From Enoplolaimus lenunculus (lineage: Eukaryota; Nematoda; Enoplea; Enoplida; Thoracostomopsidae), in contig JASANG010002042.1 of NCBI GenBank assembly GCA_030248215.1, positions 1 to 64,000 on the forward strand: DNA of 64,000 nucleotides, written 5' to 3'. Of this stretch, positions 52,193 to 64,000 are shown piece by piece. The notes under the pieces were generated by a model. The model saw only the letters and a program-made list of their open reading frames with translations, did not search any database and had not been told where the DNA came from. The position numbers and the translations under genes are program-made. Numbering within the stretch: position 1 is the stretch's first letter; each line of letters starts with the position of its first letter.

Positions 52193-55100
52193 CTGATATA
52201 GATTTCAAGTGTTCTAGCAAAATTTTCAACTGGAAAAAATGTCTTTTAGATTTACTGAGGTATCCCAGGTTGAATCATGCGAAATTAAAAAATCCTGTGC
52301 AAAATTATTAAATTCATAAAAATATTCGATTTCAAACAAGGAATCTTCACTGTCATGAATATTAAATATAAACACTAAAAAATATCAAAATGATGACATT
52401 TAAAACCTACTCGTTTTAATGTTTTGCTCGTGGATTGAACAATGCCCACTTCATTGAGTTTGGCTTAACTTTGGGCTAAATTTTTGCAAGCTGGAATTGT
52501 GCCGCTGATATGAAAAAACCTTGACATTTAAATTTATGGCACTCGATCAATCGTTTACAATGTAAATTCAACCTCGTTTTTGTAACCTAATATTGTTTCA
52601 CATCGAGTCCTAAAATTTCAGTTCGAACCAAATTTGTCAACCACCATATCAGTGTGTATACCTGCGGTTGAACCCAGATACTCGGATTTACAAAATTTGC
52701 TGATAATAACTCATCGACCATTGTGTATTAAACTGAGACACGGCAAAAAGTGTCGTTTATCGCAATATTATCTACAGTGTGGATCATGCACACACGGTGG
52801 GCACTGGCGGATAAAACGACAAGCCAGCCTAGCTTATACGCCTTCCTAAGCGAAATTGAAAACCAAAACTTTACGTTTAGCAAAGGAATCAAAACCAAGA
52901 TTTTATATTTAGGATTTTTATACCGCATTAAACTCAGACATTTGGCTTTTCGTTCGCTTCGCTCGTGACGTGAGTTTTTAAAAAATTATATCGCACGCGT
53001 CAGCCATTTCAATAATTTCTTGACCTGCCACTTATGGTGGGTGCGCCAGTACGAGTCTTAAAATTTAAATTTAAAAAATTAACTTCCCAGATGATGACGA
53101 AGCTGGCGACCGAGAGTCGTGTTAAATTTCGGAGTCAATTAATTTTAACACGTTTTGCTGGCGTACACGTATAACAGATGAAAGACTTATTAAATTTGCC
53201 GCTGAACTATTAAAATTAAATTTGCATATACAACTTTTTGAGGTTTTGTTTGCAAAACTATTTGTCGTGTGTGCTAAATTTTCAGCTAACTATGGTCATT
53301 AATATTGCAGCTAAATGCAAGTTCAGTGACAAAAAGCAAAAAAATGTGATTTTTGCAATTGGTTTTGGGATATTTTAAATTTTGTTTCGCCTGGTGCAAT
53401 AAATAAGGAGCTATTGCGAAAAAACAAATTGCGTCACTTAATAGTATTCGCTCAACTTTTTAGGGTGTCCTAATACAAACACGTGCGCTGCAATGCAGTA
53501 CAGACTAACTCGTTGCAATATATACACACTGAAGAATATATACATTGAAACGACACTATTAGCTTACATAAGTACATCCAGGACTCTAAATCTTAAATAC
53601 AAGACAACCATTTCTTCAAACTTGACAGTAAAAAAAGTTGTGTTATACAAATTTGATACTGTAAGAGTGAATGATCACAAAAGTGTGCAGTTTACCCTCA
53701 TTTGCGCAGTACAAAATGTACCACCGCTCGTTGTGTTTTTGCCATGCAACCCTTTCCTAGTGGGATCGATTTTATATCCGATATATGTTTAAGTTTGTTA
53801 AAAATACATTAAGCCGACCAATTTTCAGCAACAGCATACAAATTTCAGTCTTTGAAAAAATTTGAGCCATTTTCCTAAATACACTGGAGGCCAAAAACAC
53901 AACGCGCACTGGGTACATTTTCTGCATGTTCCAAGTTGCATACTCTTGTAAAAAAAGAGTCGTTATCTACTCTTAGTATAACACTAATTTCTTGAATAAA
54001 GAAATAGTGAAATCCGATGCCTAGCAGGTATCCTGCACTGTTAAACTCGCAGGATATAAATGCTAACTTACCTGTTGTTGTTATAGCTTATATGTTAACT
54101 AATTTTCGAATCATTGTTGTTTTTTTCAAGCAGTAAAGTTTCTATTTCAAAACATTGCCGGATTCAAATATATTTTGCAATATATATTGCCAGTTTTGCA
54201 TACAGTGCAATACGCGTAGCACAAGGCTCACCTTACCATATCCAGATAATGATATTAATTAGTATTCAAAACCCTGGTTCTCGGCGCGTAATATTGTCTT
54301 CAGAGCCGTCATTATACCAAGGTTTCTGTGGCGCAATACTCAAATATTAGCGTGTATACATCCGCGCATTCCTAATTAAAACTATGCAAATAAAACCCGA
54401 AGGCAATAGAAGCGTATACAACAACATTGATAGTGGGGTTGTATTTTTGTCCAAAATTTCTGGACAGACAAGAAAAAGAAAGCACTTTTAACAAGTGTTG
54501 CCAAAACCGTCAGGATTCTAGAGGTCAGCCAATTTTTTTTACATAAGCTCATACTGCTCCGAGCAGAAATTCTGGCGGCGCCGCCACTGCGAGACGATTC
54601 AAAACCTTTGAATGCTATTAGGTATGCATCCCTAAAAGCATAAGCGTTTATTATTTTTCAATTCTAACGAACGGTTGTGTATTTCTCATTTCGTCATAGA
54701 GATGGGTCGTATGGGGGCTCTTTCTTTATTAGCTGATTAAACCTATTTCACACAGTCGGTCAGTGGCGGATCTAAAAATTTCTGAAGGGAGAGACCGATC
54801 GGTGCATAAATAGTGAAAAACTCGCGAGCGAAACGAGTAAGAAGTCAAACGCAGTTTTAGTGCTAAATTATAACACGAAAGTTAGTTTTAATTTCTGTTA
54901 TTTGTCCCAGGTCTGTGTGTCTCCCTAGGAACCGCCCATGCGCTCTGTATGCAAGCTATATATTTTTAGACACCGCGAGGGTAATAAACGTATGACGAAT
55001 CCAAAAATGTGGTTTCAAATCCCCCAAAAAACGATTTTGTGAGTGTCGTTTCTGCAGTCTCCCTATTATAATATGTGACTATTTTTAATTGACGAAGCAG

Positions 55101-55199
55101 ATCATATTATATCGGTGGGTGTTCACCAGAGTTAGACCAAATGCTTTTACACACTTCCGTCCCACAAATGTTATTTCGTGTCCAACCCTGAGCCCAACA
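52193..55199. other. Gene-poor AT-rich region
   Basis: No gene recognised. Open frames at 52634-52968, 53493-53792 and 54114-54350 show no motif, no splice support and no coherent composition. No well-defined repeat was seen. Confidence 0.4.
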
Positions 55200-55295
55200 C
55201 TAAAGCGTGTAAGCCTAACCATAAGCATCAGACACTAAGCCTAAGTCTAGTTATAAGCCTGACAGAGACTACGCCTAGTATAATCCTATGGGAAT
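55200..55295. repeat. TAAGCC-type patch
   Basis: GCGTGTAAGCCTAACCATAA and CACTAAGCCTAAGTCTAG: a worn array of the GGCCCATG-TIR family core. Confidence 0.4.
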
Positions 55296-58200
55296 AAAAT
55301 TAGGCCAAAAATATTTGCGAAAACTTAGGCGAAACACGGCAAGAGCCCAAAGCATTAAATACCGATTGTGAATAAATATGTGATACAGACCGTGTGCCAT
55401 TATGGCACAGTTCTACCCACGTCTTCCCACCCCCTCCGCATTGATGGCACAACCTGATGGGACGTTCTATACGTGGAACAATCTCAGAGTTTTTAATTAG
55501 CACTCTCTTTCGCTCTCATCACGTCGTTACTGCGGCAGTTTTATGTATTTGTGAAATCGATATATACACTGCAATTTTATTTACATGTACATAAAGTATA
55601 TATGGATGCAATACGGCTTAATAGTAGATACAAAACTAAAATAAATAAATGTGGAACAACGCAACCAAATTTGATGGCCTCCACAGTTTTTATGAAACTA
55701 TTGTGTCGTTGACATGTATATCGAATCTGTGTGAAATTTCCTACATTGACAGCGTTGTAGCATCGATTTTTGTACCCGGATTAACAGTAGGCATATAATT
55801 TCAAATTGTAAATGTCCCCCCAAACTTTAATATTTGGTTCAGGGCACACACACACACGTACGATTATATTGCGGCCTTGGGTTTTCAGACTAATTTCCGC
55901 TATCTAATTAGAACCTCTATATAGCTCAATGTTTAGATGGTACCTATATGTGGATAGTGATACATACGCGAGAGGTATATTCATATGACCCTTCTATATG
56001 CCATCTAAAGCGACATCAAGCCGTTTTAATGAAATTTGTTCACACTTATTTATTTACGGTGGAATATTTGTTTTGGGTGTTTTTTTGGTTTAGGACGAGA
56101 ACGATCATAAAAACTGTGGTTACCGGTTTAATGCATCTTCCACAATAACTTGCATACTTACACCATGTGACAGTATTTTTTTAATGTACACGTACCTAAT
56201 ATGATGCAAAAATTAGCAAAAATTTCATGATTGATTTGTGCCCGCTGTGAGCGGACAGGTACGTTAAAATATGGTGATGTAGTGTTTGCTAGTTAATATT
56301 GTAAACGGCGCATACAACTGTAAACCGGTAAACCAAGTTTTTGTAGTGAAAATTTTTAAAATCAGGATGCGAAATTGAAAAAAATCAAGCAGGTCTACGT
56401 TGCAGTTTGTAATCATATGGTACGTGACAGGCGTGTGACAAATGTGACATGAAGTATAAACCGTGAGATTGGTCATATCAATATAAACGGTAAAAGTGCA
56501 CCAAATTGTTCTTTTTTTAAAAAATCAGCTAAAATAAAGAACTTTCGGAAAAACATGCTAAATTGTAAAATATAAATAAATTTTCAAAATTCAGTATTTA
56601 GTATTTAAAAAACTTGCTAAAGCCTAAAATATTTGCGACCGCTGTATTCGTTCGTGTCCCTGAGTTCGTCATTTGATAGGCATGTCTTATATAATTCTAA
56701 AACAACAGAAGTTGATTTGCTGTTAATAGTTGTGGCACAGCTTATTTTAATACGCTAAGATAAAGGATATTGTTTTGCATTCGGATTACGATTTGATTTT
56801 CGTGTCAACTTTTTTAAAACTAAATTTGAACAGAAACCAGTGTCAAATTTACAGCCATGCTGCCGACAACGGTAAGACAGCGCTCTACTTTCGACAGAAC
56901 ATTCGCAGGTTTTGTTTAATTGTTTACTCGCTCATAAAAGCACAAAATACGTTGCTGAAACGTTTTCGCTATTAAAACTCTTTTTTTGCTGCTTCGTTGA
57001 CTAGTTTTTGATACGCTATATTCGGTATAGATCTATGACTCTATTTGGCAAATAAATTAGAACAAAGTCCACACCAAAAATTATTGAACCAAAAAAACCA
57101 CCATCCAATGTGAACTGTTGCCTTTAAAACTCGTGCCTCGCTTCTGCTTGCATGTAATATTTCACGCAAATGCAATTAAACTTTAATTACCACATTGTTT
57201 TTGGGGGATATATTGTAATATATGCTTTTGGTTTTTGAAAATTTGTTGCCAAAAAAATCCCTAATGTGATTTTTACCAACGCGGTAATTATGATACTTAA
57301 ATTATATGTATAGAGACATAGAATGACGGACAACGAGAAAAATTAGTTCAATTAAGCCTGCAATGAGGTTTTATTTTTAAAAAGTTTGTTTGAACATATT
57401 AATAACTGGCGTTGCCCTTAACACTAAATTTGACACGAGTTTTAAAACGCTTCGAAGGCATATGAACATTGTCGTTGGCTGATGAAATTTAGTGAATTTT
57501 CACTAAAAACACATTTTTAGCAAAAAAGTCTTGTATAATTTAATGTGGGTGAAATGCCAAATTGTCAGGGTTTCAACCGGAACAAAATTTAGTAGGAATT
57601 GGAGTCAACCGATATTCGAATCGCGTCCGCAATTTATATTTTGAGTTTTGTTGCTCATGCTTAGTCTTTTGAATTTGAATTGTACAATAAGTAAATAAAT
57701 AAATATATATCTCATTTAATTTTGTTGCAAAATTTGTGATCTTAAGTTTGCAACCATTCAACCATTGTTCAGTTTGTAGAACTAAGTAGCTGACTGTTTC
57801 AAATTTACGGCAATTGCGCTAAAATCAATCAATTTCATTAATCGCTGTCGCAATAGATTAGGCAAAATTTCTAAAACATTTAACTTGTTAAATTAATGAA
57901 CAGTTACCTTTTTTGACAAATCCACGAGCAAAAAAACAGCTACTTATAACACCGGAATCTTTTACTCAAACAACAAAATTAAAAACAGTTTAAAATTTGA
58001 ATATACAAGTTTGATAAAAGTATTGCTAACCTACAATAGCAGACAGTCGTTCTAGTGGTTTTAGCAAATTTCAAGCCTATAAGATAGTTAATTAGCTAAC
58101 ACCGTTATTCAGCAGTGGTACGCGTTGTCCTATGAGTAGGTACATGGCGTAGACCTTGCCTGCCTAGCTTTCGTTTCGTCGTTCATACTATATGTGTCTC

Positions 58201-58474
58201 TGTCCCTCTCTCTCTCTCCATTGCGCTATATTCCGTGTTAATGTGAATACTTAATTTATTTAAGGACTAATTAGCAACTATTCGGTTCGCACACAACACC
58301 TAAATTGACTTTCGGCCGCTGTGTTCACTATCTATTTGTGCTTTCTCTAGAGCTGTATAGAACAATCCACATTTAGACTTAATACATTAATATATAGATG
58401 CTGTTGTTGTCTATATGTCTAGTTTCGGCTGCGCTGTAAGCAAGGCGATTTAATTTTTATTTTTCAAAATTTAA
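55296..58474. other. Gene-poor AT-rich region
   Basis: No gene recognised. A CAGGGTTTCAACCGGAACAA end of a hexamer-type element lies at about 57568. The frame 56775-56870 ends at a good donor (GACAACG, GTAAGA), but no partner exon was found. Confidence 0.35.
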
Positions 58475-59705
58475 ATGTTTTATGAAGTTTTAAGTACAGA
58501 ATTGCTTGCTGGAATGAATTGTTTTAATCTGGCCGCTGTAGTGCCGTACATACAAATTTCAAATGGCTTTGAACCGTCATTGAAAAAACACTACATTATT
58601 GGCTGGCAAAAATTCGACTTGCAATTAATCGCTAATGATTGGCCGGTGAGGCGATGTCTGTAGTTGAAAAACAAATTAAATTTGCAGTAAATAATCAGAT
58701 CTCCTACGGTATTGACTTGTAGTAAAAAGTACAAAACCCAATGTGGCATTTTTTGAAAATTGTTGTCGGTAAATATATGCTACATTTGAACAGTTTAATT
58801 TGATTTTATTTTTTCTAAATATAAAGCCACATTCGTACGTGTAAGTTTTGCCGCGAGAACTCGCATCTGCAAGTTGCACGAAATACTTGCAGCTGAAAGA
58901 ACTTTCACAGGAGCATTCCGATTGACCAATCAAATTGCAGGCGCAAGAAATTCAGCGACTTGCTACAGCATTCACAACAGCGAACTAAAATAAATATCAT
59001 AGAATTCCAGTGAAATAATTTGCAGATGCAAAGCTTGCACGTATGTATAGGGCTTTAATGTCGAAAGTTTTTACACTTACAATGGACTTTTATAAATTAC
59101 CAAAACGGTTGTTTTAAAGCTAACGATTGTTTAATGCCACTTAGAAAATTATTTTACTTTGACATATATCACTGAAACAATGGTGAGTCAAATTAACTCT
59201 CTCCGAAATAGGCTTTTCCTGACTACACAAACTGAGTGAAAATTTGACTCTGCCAGAGTCAGACGTGCGACTCAATGACTCGAATTTGACTCTGGCGGAG
59301 TCGAATTTTGACTCAGTTTGCGTAGTCACGAAAACCCTATTTCGGAGAAAGTCAATTTGACTCACCATTTTTCACAGTGTACAGAACCTTATAATGTATT
59401 ATTTACCTGTGCGGAGTTAAACATAAATGCTTCGGCTTTACCTGCAGGTGCAATTGCAATTATACGTTTTGACTGCGAACCGAAAGCGCTTAGGCGTTCG
59501 TACAAAATTTAATGTTGAAGCACTACTAAACAGAAACCTATACCACAGCGTTCAATCAAAACAAATTCCTGTGCAAGAATTTAGAAAATCTTCCGTCAAG
59601 TACGTAAACTCCTTACGTATAGAAAATGGTCAAAATCTACATCTTATATATATGCACCGCCCACTTTTCGCGAGTATTAACACCGATATCAGCTCTGTTC
59701 CGTAG
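58475..59705 (+). CDS. Possible two-exon gene of unknown function
   Basis: Exon 1, 58475-58645 (57 codons, ATG start, donor GTGAGG), can join in phase 0 to exon 2, 59448-59705 (acceptor TACCTGCAG, 85 codons then TAG), giving 142 aa. Text: NLAAVVPYIQISNGFEPSLK, IIGWQKFDLQLIANDWP, then VQLQLYVLTANRKRLGVRTK and so on. No family is recognised and both frames could be chance. In favour: the sites agree in phase, and the 802-bp intron consists largely of two known MITEs (58826-59055 and 59180-59380), whose removal would leave a short intron. Confidence 0.3.
58826..59055. mobile_element. CACGTGCAAGTT-type MITE, copy 2
   Basis: Left AAAGCCACATTCGTACGTGT AAGTTTTGCCGCGAGAA; right GATGCAAAGCTTGCACGTAT GTATAGGGCTTTA. 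The outermost AAAGCC / GGCTTT pair and the ACGTGTAAG / CTTGCACGT pair are inverted. Sister of 46738-46985. Confidence 0.55.
59180..59380. mobile_element. GAGTCAAATT fold-back element, copy 3
   Basis: ATGGTGAGTCAAATTAACTC to GTCAATTTGACTCACCATTT TTCACAGTG, with arms sharing GGCTTTTCCTGACTAC / GTAGTCACGAAAACC. About 200 bp, as copy 1. Confidence 0.7.
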
Positions 59706-62578
59706 TCTCGCCAGCCTCTAAAGCTGTGTGTCTTTCGTGTACCCTCGGTGTTAGTAATTAGCTAATTAGGAGACTAATTTTGATCCATAATTTGCAAACT
59801 GGCAGTACAATTCTCGTTTTACGTTTATGGTTATAGTGTAGACTGGCTTTGTGGCGTAGGCAATTTAGTACACGCCCCTTTTAGGTACTAACCTATTTGG
59901 TGTGAACAGTAGCTCAGTGGATACGGTTTAAACACAACGAACCTATTTGAAGTTTCGAAACCAAATATTAGTTTCCGGTGAAAATCGGCATCCGTTTCCA
60001 TTCGCTGTTTTTTTTGTTTAGACTCTGATAAAAAGTTAGGGTGGAGCAACACTTTTTGACTATAATTTAATAACGTGCGGAACCGCACGGCAACGCACGT
60101 GAATTGTCGTATGGCACCGTGTAACCATTTGCTAACATTTTTTTACTTCTGGCGCAGGCCGGTGAGGTACACGACAAGTATAGCGCCGCCCTTATTTACA
60201 GCATAATATCTAAAATTGCATCACACAAGTTCGCTAAGCTGCTTAATATCTGTGATAATATTGTTCCTTGGTCATATGCGCATTTCTGATTGTCGTCAAA
60301 TTTTTGCTTAAACCATTTTGTTAAATTTTATGCTTATACGGTTACCATTTACATAGGCTCAAAAATAACGTCCGTATGCGTTGGTTTTACATTCTTTTTT
60401 GATTAATTTTTTACTTTATTTCTACAAAAAGAAACAACGTCAAGTAGATTTTTATTGTATTGTAAAAACTTTCTTGCTAACAGTTTCGAACCTATTTGTC
60501 GGTCTAAATTTGTATTTGATATGAATGTCAAATTTTATGATTTACAACTCAAAATTTTACAAAGTCGTAGCTAAAAATAGAGTACCGAACTATGCTTTTC
60601 CGAACGACATCGTTAATAATCGATATGTTTCTGTTATTAACGAAATGTTAGCATTGCCAAATTGACTTACAGACAATTTATTTTGTGGTTTGCTTATTAA
60701 TTAAAGTCCAGGTTTCGTCCATGAAATTTGATTTAGATAAGTTTAAAAAACATCTACACATTCAATTCAAGTGTTAACGTAAGTTTCGTGTTTTTTACTG
60801 AAAAAACTACAATTACATGACATATAAAGGGTGTTATTTTTTAATATTTTAAGGGAAATATTTTAGAAAACAAAAAAAAAATAACCATGAAAAATACATA
60901 ATTTCCCACGGCATATAAGTAACATCAAATACACGCCGCGATGTATAACGCAATTCTTTATGAGTCTCGGGTTGAGTTTTTGAAAAATATGAGAAATTCC
61001 GTCTTGAAAGCAATATTTTAATGTCTGTTCGTTGTCTGGAGCTGTTGGGAATTTTTTGTAAATAAAATAATTTCTTTTGCTGTATATAATAGCACGTGTA
61101 TTACATGCCAATTATGTTTAGTATATTATACTTCAAAATATTAGGAAAATTAAACAGCGTAAGTAAATTTAATAAATTCTCAGCGCAGATTAATATTATT
61201 AAAGCTGGAACATCCAACATGCGAGTTTTTGGGCATCAGTACAACATGGATAACTAAATTTTTACGCAGGTTTGATTAATGTTGTGTGTTGATTAATTGA
61301 TATAGCAAACCATGCATCTATACTTACACTGGAATATATCTTATAATCCGATGTTTTGTTATTGTTAACTGACATTTTTGCTGGCACAACATAAACAGTA
61401 CTCGAACAAAGCATTTTAGCACAAATCAGTGTCGTTGCGATTTTTTTTATTTTTCACTTCAATCTTTTAGTTACAAAGCGCATGGTGTAATTTTGGGTTC
61501 AAGCCTTCCACTCAGTAATATACTGTGTTCTTTTCTGTAAATCACAACCATGTTCAAAAATGAATACAGACCTGAATGAAACCGTTTTGAGAAAGACACG
61601 TTTCGTGTCGAAGATAATTGTTTCTATTTTCAACTATTAAACCACATATACTTTAACTTCAATTCGCAAACCCACTCTGCAGAGTTTATAAGTGCTCAGG
61701 TGATACGCAGTCTTTATTGACCCTATCTATTAATTTAGTAATTATACTCATTTGCAGGCGAGAAGTGCGAGACTAAATTGCATACATCGAGACTCTAAAA
61801 TTACTATATTAAGACACGAATCAAAAACATTTTGTGTGAACTTTTCACTCTACAGGATGTGAAAATCTGCACCGCGTCTTTAGTTGGTCCTCAGACAACT
61901 TTGCTGCCGCATACTATAACTACCGTACGCCGAACAGCGTCATGTGAAAAATTGCAAATTTTTCAATATTAAAAATGTTCCTAAAATTATATTAAGAAAA
62001 CATTGTAGTTTTATCATTTGGTTTGTAATAATAATTTCAATAATTTCTCAAAAAAATATTTTTCGAAAAAAAAAAGTTTTGTATTTCAATAATTGCTAAA
62101 TTGGTCGTTTTTGATGCAGAATTTTGACGAGTTCAGCTCGATTGATAACAAGCATTTGACTTAGCCATTTGGTCGTTATATTAACGTTGATTACTGGTCA
62201 TTATACTAAGGTCACTATATATATCTGTGTCTATATAAGTGTGTATTGTATATAGACAGGCATTTTATATATAGTACATAATCTATACGTAATTATATAT
62301 GCGAACTTTTCGTTCTGCCGATACGGCACTTAAAATTTTGAATGACTAAATTTTAATAAAAAAGATATAATCTTGCAAGGAAATTGTGAGGTTATAATTC
62401 GTTCGAATAATGCTTAAATCAGAATATTATGGGTAATATTAGAGAAATAATTTCTTAATTGCTTGCAACTCAAAAATTTCTGAGCTATCGTGACAAACTT
62501 TTTGGATACAAGCAAAACTTGTTCAAAAAAGCAATGGCAGCGTCCGTTGACGTTATTTTGATCAAAAAATCAATGCTG
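59706..62578. other. AT-rich spacer with fragments
   Basis: 59905-59970 shows a weak A-box/B-box pair (GTAGCTCAGTGGATACGG and AGTTTCGAAACC), a possible tRNA-like relic. 59955-60005 is a CCGGTGAAAATCGG hexamer-type end. 60105-60190 is a GCGCTATACTTGT-family fragment. From 60200 to 62578 I see nothing but AT-rich sequence. Confidence 0.4.
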
Positions 62579-63010
62579 TAGTGATCCGGATAAAAGGGGG
62601 GTAACAAGAGGGGCTCCCTATTTTGAGTCCCAATCAATGGGAGACCGTATTCCTAATAGGAGTCCGTAAGCAGATAGAGACCCTAAACCCTAATTAGAGT
62701 CCATAAATGTCAGTTATCTGTATAATTGTAGCAAATATCTCCAGGACCAAATAATTTGTTCGAAACTTTAAAGTGTACTTATATTTTGAAAGTACATTCC
62801 TAAGTATAACCTTGCATTATCGCTCAAGCTATTGAGACTTGACAAATAAATGTTTAATTCAACGGATAGTTGCAGTACCGGATACATATCAATAACGAAG
62901 GGTGGCGGAGCGTGGATTAAAAACAAATAATAGTCCGTAACCGTATAACAGGTAGTGGTGCCCTCTGGAGAGGCCAAACAAATATCAGCCTCCCTCTTAT
63001 TCGGGTCACT
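62579..63010. mobile_element. ~433-bp MITE with TAGTGACCYGAATAA ends, copy 2 (inverted to copy 1)
   Basis: Starts TAGTGATCCGGATAAAAGGG and ends CCCTCTTATTCGGGTCACTA. The body matches 6463-6896 in reverse (CCAGGACCAAATAATTTGTT, CTCTGGAGAGGCC). No ORF. Confidence 0.7.
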
Positions 63011-64000
63011 ACAGTAAGGGTTTAAACAGGTTGTTAAAGTGGTATCTAAAGCTGAACCTGATATTTTATAACCAGTCCATGTTATTTTTAACGTCTACTT
63101 ATTGCTAGAGAGGGAGACTGGCTTGGGACTTTGACACTATGACGATTACGCTTAGGCTTAGGTTTAATCTTAAGGGATTAGGATTATGTAAAGCTTACAT
63201 TTAGGTATATAATTACATTTCTGACATGAATATTTCAATTTCACGAGATGCAGATTTGATCCCTAGCTTCTCGGGTGGGTGACGTTTACGATGATAGAAT
63301 TTTTCTGCTCACAGTGTCTGTGTTGCTCATGTAGTTGTGCTTAGTTGCTCATAGTGTACTTTATGATTTAAAGGGTTAACGGTATTATACTTTGCGGCTA
63401 CTAAAATTAAGGTTCTTTAATTGAAAAATAGTATTTTTATAAATTTCAGATCCTGTAACAAGATCTTGCTGTCTTGTGGATAGAGCACTTTTCGCAGTTT
63501 ACAAACGAAACAGAACATTTAAATTTGTATACAAATTTTTATCCATGCGTGTAAAACAACACTGATTGGTCATTCGCTTAAAATTGACCGCATTATGTAT
63601 CGCTTTACATATTTAAAAAAGTCTGCTTGATTCATGAAATTGTCACGTTTTAAAATTTGAAAATTATATTTACTCGCCACTTTTTTGCATTTCCCAAATT
63701 TAGAGTCAAAATTTTAATGATTGATTTTAATACGCCGACGACGTGGCTGGTGCAATTTCAATTTGACAAGTCAAATTATTTTTTGTATCGAGGCATACGG
63801 TAGAATTTGAAACAGAATTTTGAAATTAATATGTTAGAATTGATCCACAGGTTTCATTGCGCTATATCTGGTGCATCTTGAGGCCGAAGATATCGAGTGC
63901 GACTAGGCTGTTGTCGACTTTACCCACAATTAAGGTTAATGGTTAGGCTTAGACTTTGGCTTAGGTTTGAACTTTTCGATGAACGCTTTGGCAAACGCTT
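63011..64000. other. Window end: worn repeat patches, no gene seen
   Basis: 63145-63205 and 63940-63985 are TTAGGCTTAGG-type patches. 63215-63380 is a worn copy of the TTAA/tRNA-like family (GACATGAATATTTCAATTTC, then GATTTGATCCCTAGC). No coding exon recognised. Confidence 0.4.

Noticed and set aside
52634-53792. Open frames of 70-100 codons as genes
   Set aside because: No motif, no splice support, mutually overlapping frames.
56775-56870. Exon ending at a good GTAAGA donor
   Set aside because: No clear acceptor, start or partner exon; the composition matches the surrounding AT-rich sequence.

Overview
This is a 64 kb piece of an AT-rich, intron-bearing animal genome with few genes and many short repeats. 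A nematode is the best guess, perhaps one with a large repeat-loaded genome. The reasons are a small iGluR-like protein of a nematode type, a secreted protein with a CPG4/DUF19-like cysteine pattern, many degenerate (TTAGGC)n-like arrays, and a gene pair spaced as in a trans-spliced operon. None of these is proof alone; other trans-splicing phyla remain possible. Homology calls were made by eye from remembered family sequences, without a search.

Genes, left to right. A single-exon iGluR-like receptor lies at 5000-6148 (-). A three-exon gene at 10759-14366 (-) encodes a secreted protein of about 887 aa with a Cys-rich head, a Ser/Thr-rich middle and a PAN/apple-like tail. A signal-peptide first exon is at 18185-18275 (+). 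A decayed LINE occupies about 19439-21250 (+). The F-box protein FBXO9 has 12 exons at 21692-27733 (+), with its first coding exon not found. Two exons of a calponin/transgelin-type CH protein lie at 32252-33191 (-). Serine-pyruvate/alanine-glyoxylate aminotransferase (AGXT) is complete, with 13 exons at 34501-41971 (+) and 391 aa. An unrecognised gene end (45038-45587, +) is followed 64 nt later by NUDT16-like U8 snoRNA decapping hydrolase (4 exons, 45652-48697, +, 194 aa). A small Asn-rich secreted-protein ORF is at 49232-49738 (-). From 49.7 to 64 kb there is almost no recognisable coding sequence.

The splice models rest on GT/AG sites, matching phase across every junction, and final length. 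AGXT and NUDT16 come out within one residue of the human proteins.

The rest is dominated by short non-autonomous DNA elements. (a) Elements ending in GGCCCATGTATAGAACAGGG carry either degenerate TAAGCC arrays or long inverted arms of ~62-bp repeats. (b) hAT-like elements have ends built of a repeated hexamer (CCGATT, CCGATG, CCGGAT, CGGCTC and probably GGTCTC); one has a perfect 8-bp target duplication. (c) TTAA-flanked piggyBac-like elements carry a tRNA-like A-box/B-box segment. (d) Near-perfect GAGTCAAATT fold-back hairpins occur in three copies. (e) A ~433-bp family has ends like TAGTGACCCGAATAAGAGGG. (f) Several smaller families are present. Many sit inside introns of FBXO9, AGXT and NUDT16, so they account for much of the intron length.
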